A stretch of 64,000 nucleotides of DNA, from NCBI GenBank assembly GCA_035771175.1, contig CM069612.1, positions 23,852,987 through 23,916,986 on the forward strand, given 5' to 3'. A program made the translations under genes and the position numbers. Of the stretch, positions 12,778 to 25,385 are shown piece by piece. A model generated the notes under the pieces. It saw only the letters and a list, made by a program, of their open reading frames with translations. It was not told the origin of the DNA and did not search any database. Position 1 is the first letter of the stretch. Every line of letters begins with the position of its first letter. This stretch comes from Paratinospora sagittata. Its lineage: Eukaryota > Streptophyta > Magnoliopsida > Ranunculales > Menispermaceae.

Positions 12778-13616
12778 ATGAATTCATTAACTGGTGCTAG
12801 AGGCGAAGAGGGAACTAGTTCTAATCCCAACATCAACTTGTCGGCAACCATTATTGTATCGGGTTCTCATTTAGAGCAAGCTAAGAATAAGAAATCGATT
12901 CAGCGACCTCCCAAAGCAAAACGTTCTCGTAGGGGTCCTAAAGTTAGTTCTTCCTCTGCTGCGGTTAGATCTTCTAGTCAGACCGATGTAGTCAAATCTT
13001 CCAATAAGAAAAATGACATGAAATCTTCGTCTGGATTCACTGTGCTAAACTATGATGATCAAACTATCGGTATTTCTAAAGCTAAGGTGAAAAAATAATT
13101 GTCTCGGTTTCCTGAGGAACGCTCGCTAAAAGCTTTATCCTAGCTTTCCAAGGTAATTATTTCATTTTTATTTTTTATATTTTTATTTATTATTATTATT
13201 TTTAACTAAAATTTATTTTTTCTCTTTTCTAGGGACCTTTTATATACCATACCCTTTCCTTAGAGTTACAAAATTTGGCACAACTCAGACGGAGGGCTAT
13301 TTATCTCGAAAAAGAGGAAGAGTCCTTGGCTGAACAAGTTAATGATCGAGATAATAAAATAGTATTTACGAAATATTTGATGAAGTCTTTAACTGATGAG
13401 AACGAGAGATTAAAGCAAGAAATTGTCGTTCTTTATCAGAAGACTAGTGATTTGCAGCGAGTGATTTCTAGGAGAACTTTTCCCTACAACAAGAAGATAT
13501 TGGTCTAGGAGATTTCTTTAACTGTGTGTTGGAGGAGAACACAAAGCTCCGTGAGGAGGGAGATCAACTATTAATCCAACTAGCTTCAAGTTCTGGGGGC
13601 AAGTCAGATCACTATA
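12778..13616 (+). pseudogene. Decayed two-exon reading frame with coiled coil, unrecognised
   Basis: The frame from ATG 12778 (MNSLTGARGEEGTSS) is rich in Ser, Lys and Arg and reaches a stop at 13096, then continues coding-like in the same frame (LSRFPEERSLKALS) through one more stop at 13141. A GT at 13153 and an AG at 13231-13232, after a T-rich tract, define an 80-bp phase-0 intron. Exon 2 continues GPFIYHTLSLELQNLAQLRRR into a heptad-rich coiled coil (LEKEEESLAEQVNDRDN, then LTDENERLKQEIV) and stops at 13508. A further coiled-coil piece follows in another frame (MLEENTKLREEGDQLL, 13526). It is less AT-rich than its surroundings. I do not recognise the family. It could be a transposon-borne ORF or a captured host gene fragment. 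Confidence 0.45.
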
Positions 13617-13811
13617 ACTCAATGTATTCCTTATTATTTATCAATAATATATTTATTTATGTTTATATGGATTTACATAGTTGTGACTCACGCTTAGTCA
13701 TACTTATATACAACTAATATGGGTAACCCAGACCCCCAAAGTCCGTGCTAAAAATTGTCAAATACATATCCAAAGCACCATTAATGTGTTTGTTTGTTGT
13801 TGTGTCCAACG

Positions 13812-14021
13812 TCATGCGTATATCTCACGAATTTCCATAAACGGTTTTCCTCCTTTATCTAAAATTTGTCGCTCTACTCCATAATTATACATATTATCTA
13901 TTAGAGTATTTATTAGATGATCCATCACCATTGGATCAATTACTCTTCTAGAGAACACATCTTTTGGATGTGATTGGTGGTCACTTTCCGTTCCACGGGT
14001 ATTAGATCGATTTTGCGCCAT
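13812..14021 (-). CDS. Short open frame of unknown nature
   Basis: A 69-residue frame beginning MAQNRSNTRGTESDHQ, hydrophilic at first and then with a helix-like middle. The start resembles the N-terminus of some retrotransposon gag proteins, but that is only an impression. No partner domains follow. It lies on the strand opposite to the coiled-coil remnant. It may be a retroelement fragment. Confidence 0.2.
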   Translation of the reverse strand: MAQNRSNTRGTESDHQSHPKDVFSRRVIDPMVMDHLINTLIDNMYNYGVERQILDKGGKPFMEIREIYA

Positions 14022-15860
14022 TGCCTACATGAACTTCCCTCTTTTGCTTTGAGATGCAAAATAATGAGAGTTAAAGTTGTTTAAAAAGTTATTAACTTAA
14101 TGCACTATTTTTAATTGAATGATTAAAATTTCCATAATTGTCGGCAGCTGTCAATTTCATTGGATAATCATTCAAATACTTGAATTTTCAATATTGTTAT
14201 GAATATACTTAATATTGTGATCATCCAACTTTATACTAATACTTTTCTAAAAGTATCTCAAAAATTTGTGCAATTATATGATATTTCAATTAGTCATAAA
14301 GTAGGCATATAAACAAATGAAACTTGTCTAAATGATGTCATTATTTAAAATATCATTGAGGTCTTAGAGACTTGACAAGTTATGCCAAAATATAATAAAT
14401 ATATTGTGTCAAAGAACTTTCAGTTCCTGATCACAATATCCTTTCAATTGACCTCATAATTTAATAAGCCAAAAATTCCCGTAATAAGTTTTTCTAAATA
14501 TTTCCAAATAATCAATGAGGCAATATAAATATATTTTTTGAATATTTGATATCTATCTTTTTAGATATCTTTAACATCAACCAAGATCTTCTGGATCTGA
14601 TATATTATAAGGCATTACAAATATGAAAATTTTGTTTCATTTGATAACATAATATTCACTCTTCTTGAGCCATGAATATATTTTCAATTTAACTTTTTTT
14701 TCTTTATTGAGGCATGATAGATTAATTATGTGTTTGATATATAACATGTACATTACAAATTCTTTTCATTTCACACCTAAAGAAAACATATAGATAAAAA
14801 ATTCTTTTATTTCAAATATATGGTTGTAATTATATTTCAAATTGTAGTCATCATGGTTCTCATAATAATTTTTAATTATGGCCTTTGCCATATTCATTTT
14901 CTCATCCATGATCACGGTATTTGTTATATGTTATATTCATGATCATTAAAGTAGCATTTACTTCGGGGAATGATATAAAATTTAAGTGGATGAGCATAGT
15001 GATTTTCATCACAAATTTTGTTGAAAAGATTTTAACAGTCTTTGTATTGCTACTTCAAGAGCACATGCGAAATAATTTATCTTTTCAAATATGTCTTCTT
15101 CAAATATATAATTTATCTCATGAAACTTTAATATTGTTACATCAAGTGCAATTAGTCATTTGGTCATAATGAACTTTAGTTCCGTATAACTGTAATATTG
15201 CAACTTCAGGTGCAATTAATTGTGATGAACCTTTAAATAAAAGGTTATGAGTTTTTGTCATAAGATGTTCATAAACTTCAGGTTATGTCTTCTTGTCCAT
15301 AGTTCAAAATGTTAAATCTTCAAAAGTAATTAAATAATTAAAATAACCAATTAATCATAAATAATTATTCAACAATAAAAGAAAATGTAAAAGAAAATGT
15401 TAGTATAATAATGCATCATAATAAAAAGAAAATTTAGTGTCAATGTTAGTATAATAATGCATCACAATAAAATAAAATGTTAGTGTCAACGTTAATGTTA
15501 GTAATGCATCATAATAAAATAAAATGTTAGTGTTAATGCATTATATTAGCTTCAGGTTAATTTATAAATCCACAAATATGTGGGTCTCGTGGACAAAACT
15601 AACGTAATTTCACATTAAAATTTATAATGATGTTAGAGTATATAAATTATATGTTACGTTAGATGTTAGAGAAATAAATAAATAAATAAAATTATAACAT
15701 AACTTTTAGATATGAAAAATGTAGCTCTTGGCTAGAAATTTTTTTCTTAATATATAACTTCAAACTATAAATTCTTTTACATAACTTCAGGTTACGTAAA
15801 CAAAATATCAATATAACGTTATGCTCTATGAATTTCTCTACATAGCTTCACGCTATGAAA
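14022..15860. other. AT-rich sequence, no gene seen
   Basis: Scattered phrases such as CTTCAGGTTA recur, but no domain was found on either strand. The minisatellite at 15395-15545 lies here. At 15861 it abruptly joins the truncated integrase of the Tat-type element. Confidence 0.4.
15395..15545. repeat. AT-rich minisatellite
   Basis: Three to four imperfect copies of a unit of about 45-55 bp built on AATGTTAGTATAATAATGCATC followed by ATAATAAAA. Copies differ by small deletions. Confidence 0.7.
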
Positions 15861-18800
15861 TCAAAAACAAAATTCTTGGTATTTTGCTAGTGGTTCTTCT
15901 CCCCATTTGGTAAAGTAGTCTACAACCATGTTCGCAAACTTCACCTGACCTCGGCAGGTTGCCATTGGCTCAATCAAGTCTACCCCACATTGAGCGAAAG
16001 GCCACGGGCTCTGAGTGGGAGATAGATTTTCTGGCGGAGCATGTAAGGTCGTCGCGTGTCTTTGACAACTGTCACACCTCTGTGCTAGTTGGACAACATC
16101 TCGGTAGATAGTTGGCCAATAATATCCTTGGCGCAAAACTTTGTAGGCGAAAGCCTTTCCACCGGAATGATTGCCGCACACGCCGGCGTGAATCTTCTCC
16201 AAAACTTGTTGACCTTGGTCTTCCCTTAAACACTTTAGGCGGGGAAGTAAAAAGCTTCGACGGTAGAGTTGATCTTCAATCAATGAGTACCGAGCTGATT
16301 GTCGTTGGATCATTCGGGCTAAGATCTTGTCTGCGGGCAACTTGCCATCTTTCAAAAAGCTAATGAGGTCATCCATATATGAGGTGCTGAGCTGAACGCA
16401 TCCGACCTGAGGTACCTCCGGGATGTTTCGTGCCGAGAGAAACTTGATTGGCACTTGGTACATTAGCTCAGCCTCGGAAGAGGAGGCGAGCTTGGATAAA
16501 GCATCAGCTAGGGAGTTCTCGGCTCGAGGAATTTGAGCTATCTCATACTTGCTTAACTTCCCAAGTAGGTATTGTACTTCTTTCAAGTAGGCTTGCATTC
16601 TAGCATCTTTGGCTGCATATTCTAAAGAAATATGCCTTGTCATGAGCTGAGAGTCGCTAAAAACTCGTAACATCCAAGCTCCCCAATTCTTCGCCATCCT
16701 CAGCCCTGCGAGAAATGCTTCATACTCGAACTCATTATTCGATGCCACAAAACCGAAGCGGATTGCACATAAGTGTTTATCACCCTCGGGAGAGACAAGC
16801 ACAACTCCAACTCCGCAACCCTGCTTGCAAGACAAGCCATCCACATACAACTTCCAGGGCTCCTTATTCTTCCTTGATTCATCAGCAAGTGCTTGGGCTT
16901 TGATGGCATTTCGAGGTCGGTACTCGATGTCGAATTCGTCGAACTCAATCGCCCACTTTGTCAATCGTCCTGATGTCTCTGGTTTTTGCAAGACTTATTT
17001 CAATGGGTGTTGGGTAAGCACTATGATGCTATGAGCTTGGAAGTATGGCCTCAACTTTTGAGCTGAGGTGATCAAAGCAAGAGCTAACTTCTTAATTTCT
17101 GGATATCTAGTCTCGGCATCAAGCAAAGACTTGCTGATGTAGTAAATCGGCTTCTGAACTTTAAGCTCTTCCCTGACAAGAGTCGAGCTCACTGCTACGG
17201 CAGAAACGGACAAGTACAGAAAAAACTTTTCCCCCGGAACTGGCTTGGATAAGAGGGGCACGCTACCAAGGTAGTCCTTAAGAGCTTTGAAAGCCTCGTC
17301 ACATTCCAAAGTCCATTCCAATTTTCGAGCTCTCAAAATTTTAAAGAAAGGTAAGCATTTATCAGTAGAACAAGAGATGAACCTACTAAGGGCGGCGACA
17401 CAACCATTCAACCTTTGCAATTCTTTTACTAAGGTTGGCACCTTCCTTTCTAACAAAGCTCTAATCTTGTCTGGGTTGGCTTCTATGCCTCTCTGGCTCA
17501 CCAGGAATCCCAAGAACTTTCCCGAGGTCACGCCGAAGACGCATTTACTCAGATTAAGCTTCATGCGGTATTTGCGCAAAGTGTTGAAGACCTCCCTCAG
17601 GTCAGCTACGTGGTCTTCTGATCTAACACTCTTAGCAAGCATGTCATCAACATAAACCTTCATTGTCTGACCAATCTCATCAGCGAACATTCGATTGACC
17701 AACCTCTAATACGTTGCTCCCGCATTCTTCAACCCAAATGGCATAACCCGGTTGCAATACAGACCTCGGTTTGTGATGAATGTTGTCTTCTCCTGATCTT
17801 CCCAGAACATCATGATTTGATTGTACCTTGAATAGGCATCCATGAAACTGAGGAGCTCATGGCTAGCAGTAGCGCCAACGAGCTGATCAATCCTTAGCAA
17901 AGGAAAACTATCTTTTAGACACGCTTTGTTGAGATCAGTGAAATCAACATAGGTTCGCCATTTTCTATTGGATTTCTTCACCATTACCAGATTGGCGAGC
18001 CTATCCAGGTACAAAACTTCCTTGATGAATCCTGCTCGGATGAGCTTGTCCACCTCTTCCTTTAGGGCTTGAGCTCTTGCTGGCCCGAGCGCTCTTCTCT
18101 TCTGTCTGATAGGCTTGGCATGTGGATCAACATTAAGCCGATAAACTATCCCTTCTTTATTAATGCTTGGCGTGTCCTCTTGCGACCATGTGAAGACATC
18201 CTTATGCTCTGCCAACAATTTTTTCATTTGCTCGGCTAGTCCCGAGCTTAGCTCTGCTCCAATTCTAACCCTCTTTTCTGGGTCCTCCGAGACTTAGACT
18301 TCCTTCTACTCTTCTTGTGCCTCAAGATTATGGCTAGCTTGCCTTGCGTCGAGGTCATGTTCTGTTGGGGCTGGCAGATCGACATCATCGGTTTCAGTTA
18401 TGACCTCGAGTGCATGTTCTTCTTGAACTTGGAATGTTTCTCCTTTACTTGTCTTTTTCTTCATGGCAGTAGCATAGCATTCCCTCGATTCACCTTGGCT
18501 TCCTCTTACCTCTCCAACCCCCTTCTCTGTTGGAGATTTCATGGCCAAGTGGTTAGTGGAGACGATAGCTCTGAGCTCGTTCAAGAGAGGTCGGCCTACA
18601 ATTGCATTGTATGGAGATGGACATTTCACCACTAAGAAGTTTGTCATCACCGTTGCCTTGTGCTCGTTGTCACCAGCTATGACTGGTAAGATAATTCGAC
18701 CTTCTGGCATGATTTCCTCACCTGTGAAGCCCATAAGAGGTGAATCTACCAGGATGAGCTGGCTTTTGTCCAGGCCTAGCTTCTCATACGCTGACCAGTA

Positions 18801-19037
18801 AAGAATATTGGCCGAGCTCCCATTATCTACGAGCATCCGATGGACTTTGAAGTTTGCTACATTCATGGACACCACTAGGGCATACGAGTGCTGATGGTGA
18901 ACATTTCGGGCCTCTGCTTCGGTAAAAGTGATGGAAAAATTAGCTCCTCTCCTTATCTTCTCAGGCCGGGAATCAACATTGTACACGTCATGTCGGGCTA
19001 AACTAGCATGGGCCTTCCTAGCTCTATTTGAGTTCAA
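15861..19037 (-). pseudogene. Tat-type pol remnant (protease to truncated integrase)
   Basis: Protease, 19037-18306: the active-site motif reads VDNGSSANILY, with Asn where many relatives have Thr. Reverse transcriptase, 18227-16995: split by a stop near 17705, with MDAYSRYNQI and the catalytic YVDDM (about 17650). RNase H follows (PIYYISKSLLDAETRYPEI). After a stop near 16994, 16991-15861 holds a second RNase H-like domain with acidic residues in YVDG, FEYEA and FSDSQL. Next is the HHCC integrase finger (HAGVCGNHSGG, then CDSCQR) and the start of the core (CGVDLIEPM, VDYFTKWGEEPLA). The remaining integrase acidic residues are lost to truncation. Confidence 0.88.
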
Positions 19038-20682
19038 CTTATCATCTCTGCCAAAAATGGTTCAAATGTCTCCAATCGGCTCAGCTCGGTCTCTTCGAGG
19101 TGGATCATTTCTCTCATTTCGCCTAGGCTCATCTCCCTTGACAAATCCTCGAAGGTAGCCTTTTTGGATCAAAACTTCAATTTCTTCCTTTAGGTCAAAA
19201 CACTGAGTTGTGTCATGACCATGATCTTTGTGAAAACGACAATACTTCCTTCTATCTCGTTGCTCTACTGGTGCTTGAATCTTCCTGGGCCATCGGGCAA
19301 AGTCCTTATCTTGAATTTCCGCAACACCTCTTCCTGCGAGACTTTTAAAGTAGTGTACTCTCCATATTTGCTTTGAGGCACCTTATCTCTTCGACCTTTT
19401 AAGTCGGCATCTTGGTTCTGAGGTCAGCCATTACCCTTAGGCTCTTTACCTTCTTCTCCTTGGCCTGTTTCTTGTCAATCTGCTGCTGACTCTTCTTGGA
19501 TTCTTGCAAATCTTCAGCCATAATATATTTGTTTGCTCTAGCAAGGAGCTCTCTAAATGTCCGAGCTAGTTTTTTGGATAAAGAGAAGTGAAATTTTCCC
19601 ATCCTAAGCCCAACAAGAAAAGTTGAACGAGCCGCACTTTCTACGTAATCATCCACGTCTACAGCTTGAGCATTGAACCTGGCTACCTAGTTCCTCAAGC
19701 TCTCATCTTCTTGTTGCCTTATGGAGAGGAGAAACTCCACAGGCTTCTTCTTTTCCTTGTATCCAACAAAAAGGCTGATGAATTTCTTGCATAGCAGGCC
19801 AAAAGAGTAAATAGATCCAGCTTGGAGGGATCTATACCACTTCATAGCTAGTCCTTCACACAAGGTGAATCTAAGCCCCAAACACATAGAATCATGAAAG
19901 TGGCCTTTGGCTTCCATCCATGCTTTGTAATTCTCGACATGGTTGATTGGATCCTTGGTGCCATCATACCTGCCAATCTCTAAAGTCTTCACCTTCTTAG
20001 GAAAAGGAGCTTCCAGAATCTCGTCAACAAACGACGATTCGAGCATTTCTATCTCCTCTTCCGAATAGCTGTCAGTGGTCCTTGACCTTCGCGAGCGCTT
20101 CCGAGCCGCCAATCTATGCGAGCTTCTTCCTTCTAGCTTTGCTGACCTCCCAATGGCTGCCCTAGGTGATCGACTTCTATTCGGCTTGGGTGACTCTTTA
20201 CGAGACCCTAAAGTGTGGCTCGAATGCTTCTTCCTGACATCGAGGTAGCAACGAAAATCACCTGCTGACAATGATTTATGTTGGGACTCGCCTTGTTGCT
20301 CGTGTTCTGATCGACGCCGAGATGACCTAGTTGACTCATTCTCAAGCAGGGCTGACCTCGGTTTTGAGCTGATGCTTCGGGTAATGCTAGCATCATCTCT
20401 GTGGGTCTTCCCCCGACGAGGTGGTGATAACCTATCGGGCTGAGGCAAAGGAGTTCTAGACCTTTTTCGTTGTTGTTGCTCCTTAAGCATTTGAGTTATT
20501 CCTTTAACCGTCTTCTCCAAGTTGCTTAACCTAGCTCGTTGGGTTCGCCCCTTTTGAGCTGAGCCACGAACGGTGCTTTGGGGAGGTCGGCCACGTTTTG
20601 GCTGTGACCAAGATGGTGAGAGTGGATAACTTTGTGAGGCTGGGAGATCCATCATATTTTGGGGATCCACATCTTGACTCAT
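19038..20682 (-). pseudogene. Tat-type gag remnant
   Basis: Begins MSQDVDPQNMMDLPASQ at 20682. A long Arg/Ser-rich N-terminal part (to about 20060) precedes the retrotransposon gag core (GRYDGTKDPINHVENYKAWM, then GLAMKWYRSLQAGSIYSF). One stop interrupts it at about 19687; the frame then continues VARFNAQAVDVDDYVESA. A zinc knuckle of the form CRFHKDHGHDTTQC lies at about 19240-19200 in another frame, followed by DLKEEIEVLIQKGYLRGFVK, as in Tat elements. A stop and frameshifts break the link to the protease. Confidence 0.85.
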
Positions 20683-20716
20683 AATAAATGAGATAATAAT
20701 GACTTCTCATTCGGTT

Positions 20717-20735
20717 CCCCACAGACGGCGCCAAA
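20717..20735 (-). other. Primer-binding-site region
   Basis: Minus-strand TTTGGCGCCGTCTGTGGGG lies immediately inside the LTR end. This motif recurs at this position in plant Ty3/gypsy elements of the Tat group. Confidence 0.7.
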
Positions 20736-21668
20736 TGTTGGTGCAAAAATTAACCAACATAAAAAATACGATGTAGACGGTGCTTCCGGAAGAGCTGAAC
20801 TTGATCTGGAAGAGCTGACGATGAATCGAACGGACTAAAGGTAGATCTCTCAGCTGAGCTAAGAACTTTTGAACACCAAAAATACAATGTATACGGTGCT
20901 TCCGGAAGAGCTGAACTTGATCCGGAAGAGCTGACGATGAATCGAACGAACTAAAGGTAGATCTTCCAGCTGAGCTAAGAACTCCTAACCTGTCAAGGAA
21001 GAGTTAAAAAGGCTATCATGAGGAACATCGGTATGGTGTCGGCCAATGACCCTCCGATGCCTAAGTCAGAGTTGAGCTGACTAAATAGTAAAATGATGTA
21101 GGAAGTTACAGTAGCCAGTCGATAGTACTTACCTTTTTTGGATGAAATGTAGGACTATTTATAATGAAGGGTATGGGCCCATCTAGTGAGGCACATGGCA
21201 CCTTAGTATTTTTTTAAGGAGTAGTGGTCCCCCTTAGAGAGTGATACTCTCTTATAGAGGTGGTCCCCCCACTTCTTAGTATAATCCTAGGTCAGGTCTT
21301 CCAAAGGTGACGTTAGGTCGGCACGTATACCGACCTCGTTTCATCTGAGCTCATTTCTCCAATTGAGGTCTTCTTCATCATTGTTAGGTGAGGTCGGCGC
21401 AATGTTGATAACTTTACCTAATTTAGGTCAACATTTTGGCCGACCTCATTTCATCCAAGCTTATCTCTATACTTGGGATTATCACCATCTGAGGTCATCT
21501 GCTTTAGGTCAGCTCATTCGTATAAAGTCGAGTCGTCACGTTTAGCTCTCTTATTTCGGGTCGCATAATGACAATTTAGCTTGACATCTCATGTTAGTTA
21601 TTTCAATTTGCACGTGGGCACCTCATATTTTATTTCTTGTGAATTATTTATTAAAATACGGTCCAACA
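20736..21668 (-). repeat. Tat-type 5' LTR
   Basis: The ends TGTTGG (20736) and CCAACA (21668) are perfect inverted repeats. The primer-site motif abuts the inner end. The LTR is 933 bp, including an internal tandem duplication. Confidence 0.8.
20765..20996. repeat. 116-bp tandem duplication inside the LTR
   Basis: Two copies of a unit starting AATACGATGTAGACGGTGCT and AATACAATGTATACGGTGCT, offset by 116 bases and differing by a few substitutions. Confidence 0.85.
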
Positions 21669-24280
21669 AAAGTGAATATGAAAAGTACTTAACTGGTTAA
21701 AATTTTATAGTCCTTTTCTCATTTATATTCATACTCGAAATCTATTTTTCCTTGTCAAATATTTTTTTTATTTTTTTATTGTCCTTTTTCAATTGGCTCA
21801 TGTATTTTTCATTTTACATGTAGGTTTTATGGATGCAAAAAGGGCTTGAAAGTACTTGTAATTTGTTGGCGATGAGGATTATCATAGTTTGTGTCACATT
21901 ATTGTAGGTTTATGAATGTATTAATTAATACTTTGTTAAATACTCTATTATTGATGAAATAAGATGATTTTATTATAAATTATTATATTTTTTATTTATT
22001 ATTTACATTTTTATATTATGTTGCATATATATATATATATATGTGTGTGAAAGACAGTTTAATAACAATTAGCAAAAACGTCTTAAAAAGTAACTACATA
22101 TGGCCACGCATTGACGGCATTGACGGCGAGGTGAGGTCGACTGGTTTGGGCTGCTGGACGGTTGTTGAAAGGAAGCGGAGCAAATAAAGAGAAAGTAATT
22201 TGGTCAACCCGACAAGAATGGTGAAGGAAACTACCGGAAGAGAGCACAAATTCCAGGTATTTGTTGCACAAAGGAGAGAAGAAAGACTGTATGATCTAAT
22301 AATCTAGATGAAACCGTCTAAACTTTGAAAACACGGACCCATCGACGTCAACAATAATGCATGGCCAATATTTGCACGTGCAAACTTTCGCCATCGCTAA
22401 ACCTATTCTCCAATATGCTACCTGGCCGAACAATATTTAAATCCTTCTTCTCCATTCCTCTCTTTTTTTTTTTTTTTTTGGGAAGATATTATGCCCATTA
22501 ATAAGTATTTTTTGGAAAGAATTTTCTAATAAATTACAAATAATATTTTTTGAATGAGATGGTGAAAAGTGGAGTTGGAAGAGGAGAATTTTACTGTGTA
22601 TATTTTATCATATCAAAATATAGTTGTCTCAAGCTGTATGTGTTTAAGAAATAAGATTCGGTGAATTCTGATCATTAAGTTACTTGAGCATCTTCCTTGT
22701 TAAATTACATGTCTAAATACAATTGGTTAGCGTTGCTAATTATTTTTGGCCATTATTAGCCAATTTGATGTAGTTTTATGAGCTTTGGAATTAGCTGTTT
22801 TTCAAAGAATATTACACTATTTGTTTAAAAATTTGACCTTTCAACATAAAGATTTTTTTTTCCTTTTAATGCAATAGGAAGGAAATTTAATCTCCACTAA
22901 TTTGAACATGTTTTGAAAATTCTCCTTGAGTCTTTTTTTTTTTTGTTAGTTGATGGACTTCGATTCCAAGATAAAAAAAAAATGAAAATTTATATTAAAA
23001 TTTGTCATCAGTTGTAATATAATATACAGATCTCTACTTTTCTTAAAGGATTTCTTTTTTTTTTTTTGGTCGATTGCAATAATTCTTTATTTTTAGTCGT
23101 TGATCCAATCAATAATATCATAAATCATTCAAGAGACTATGCATGTACAAAAGAACGAGTGGCCTAATATGTCGATACATAAGGCCTACATGGAAATAGG
23201 ACAAAAAGATAAAGCAGTAAGAATAGGTAAGCCCAACAACAAGGATTATAAACTTACAACAAGACTATAGAAAACTAACAAATTAACATAGTTGCCTCGT
23301 AGCAAGGGCACTTGAAGCTTCTTCACTTGTCAAATAGAGATTTCCCTGTTATTTTATTAAAATTTATGAGGGGTGTTTACGGGTAGGGCTGATTTGGATA
23401 TGACAAAATACCGACCCAACCCAATTTGATCTGAGAAAAATTTAAACCCAACCTAACCCAATAAACCTCTTAAATCTAACCTAAATCGACTACTAACTTC
23501 GGGTTGGTTTGAATTGGGCTAATCTATTCAATGTATAAATTATACTCAATGTATTGAATTCTAAATGTCTTTTGTAAAACTACTTCTATGCCTAATGTGA
23601 CTATCATAATACTTATTAAGGTGATGATTTTTTTTCATGTTATATATTTTCATTATAATATTTTGAATAATTCAATTATAGTAAATGACTATAGTAAAAT
23701 TGATAAATAAAAAATATTATCTATCACTTTTAATTAGTTCAGGTTGGGTTGATTATTTTTTATAGAACCTTGACCCAACCCAAATCAACCTTGTTACATC
23801 TTAATATGATGTCAATTAACATATACTTTTGGAAAAAAAAAATGCACTTATGCAAGTAAAGATTTTTTTTTTTTTTTTTTTTTTTTGGGGTTGCCTATCA
23901 TAAACAGTCATTGACCGTATCAAAGTGTAATTCCATAGTCTAGTATCTGTGTACATATATCACAATAATTAGGAACATGCTTGTATTTATAAATTAACTA
24001 ACAGAAGAAATTTCCTATTAAGAAATTGTCTGGAAAAGCGAATGCAAACAAAATATTTTTTTAAAAAAAAATAGTAAAACACATATAAATATACGTATGG
24101 CGATATGCTGCGGACCAACGTGCTTGAAGGTGCAAAAGTCCAAACAGTATCCAAAAAACAAAGAATTCAAAGACAAAAATAAGTTTGATTTATGAAATCA
24201 AATCTTTTAGTGTAAACCATAATTTATGACTTCTCCCTTGAAGTCCAAAATACACCTTGAACGGTCTTCCTTCTCGCCGC
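21669..24280. other. Intergenic sequence upstream of the TIR gene
   Basis: AT-rich, with a short (TA)n run at about 22026-22042 and T runs. At about 23395-23830, paired phrases (AACCCAACCTAACCC, GACCCAACCCAAATCAACC and GGTTGGGTTGA) resemble a decayed hAT-like or other repeat, but no ends were found. No gene seen. Confidence 0.4.
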
Positions 24281-24290
24281 TATAAATAAA
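24281..24290 (+). promoter_or_regulatory. TATA box of the TIR gene
   Basis: TATAAATAAA lies 146 bases before the ATG at 24436. It fits a plant core promoter with a short 5' untranslated region. Confidence 0.6.
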
Positions 24291-24435
24291 TCCCACCTTG
24301 CACCAATCTCCAAATTACTACAAAATACATTTTTGAATTAAATCCCATCTTATATTTATTTTTCTCAAGTTTGATCTCTCTTGAAATTAATCAAAACCCA
24401 GAAAATTACAGATCGAATTAACTAGTTCAAACCAG

Positions 24436-25344
24436 ATGATCAACCTTCTCTCCAAGAACACAACTAGGTCATCACGTCCAATTCTCCAATACTACAACAA
24501 CCGAAGAAGCCAAATTAATACAACTTCCGATCACCATCATCGTAGTAATCTTGGGAGCTGCGATGTCTTCATTAATCACAGAGGCATCGACACGAAGAGA
24601 ACTGTTGCGGGATTGCTTCACCATCATCTTTCGCAGCTCGGCATGCGGCCATTTTTTGATAGAGAGAGCTTGAAACCTGGTGATAATCTGTTTGAGAAGA
24701 TAAACGCGGCGATAAGTAAGTGCGAGATTGGGGTGGCGGTGTTCTCGCCTCATTACTGTGAATCTTACTTCTGTTTACATGAATTGGCACTTTTAATGGA
24801 GTGCAAGAAGAAGGTGATCCCAGTGTTCTGTGATATAAAGCCTTCAGAGCTTCGTGTTTTGGACAACAATGGTTGTCCGGCTGATGAGCTTAGGAGGTTC
24901 AAATGGGCCCTTGAAGAGGCTAAGTATACAGTTGGGATTACATTCGATTCCAATAAAGGGTAAGGATATATAACTTGGCATTTCTCATTAATTGGATTAT
25001 TTTTTAGTAGTGCTACGTTGACATTCAATATGTACATTCAAGGTGTACATCACTAATATACATCATTGGATTATCTCAAATCATATATTGGTACATGATT
25101 CGAAACAATTCAATGATGTTTAATGTTGATGTATACTTTAAATACGTACTTTGGATGTCACTTTAGTATTTTTCATTATTTTTAGGTAGACTATTAAGAG
25201 TGGATTATGTTTAGGCAATATTCCGAGGACCATGCACCAGATTCTAAAAATCATAGAATTTGGAGAAGGGATGATGTGCACATCCTTAATTATCTTCGTA
25301 TTAAAGAGATTGTTTTCAAATTTCAACCTATTTAATTGATATTA

Positions 25345-25385
<41 letters not shown>

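Larger units (their letters stand above)
15861..21668 (-). mobile_element. Ty3/gypsy (Tat-type) element, 3' part missing
   Basis: On the minus strand the order is 5' LTR (21668-20736), primer-binding-site region, gag, protease, reverse transcriptase, RNase H, a second RNase H-like domain, then part of the integrase. The sequence ends within the integrase core at 15861, with no 3' LTR. The second RNase H-like domain between the RNase H and the integrase is characteristic of the Tat lineage. Stops and frameshifts make it inactive. Confidence 0.88.

Noticed and set aside
16112..18801. Plus-strand open frames opposite the Tat-type pol
   Set aside because: They are antisense shadows of clear minus-strand gag-pol domains.
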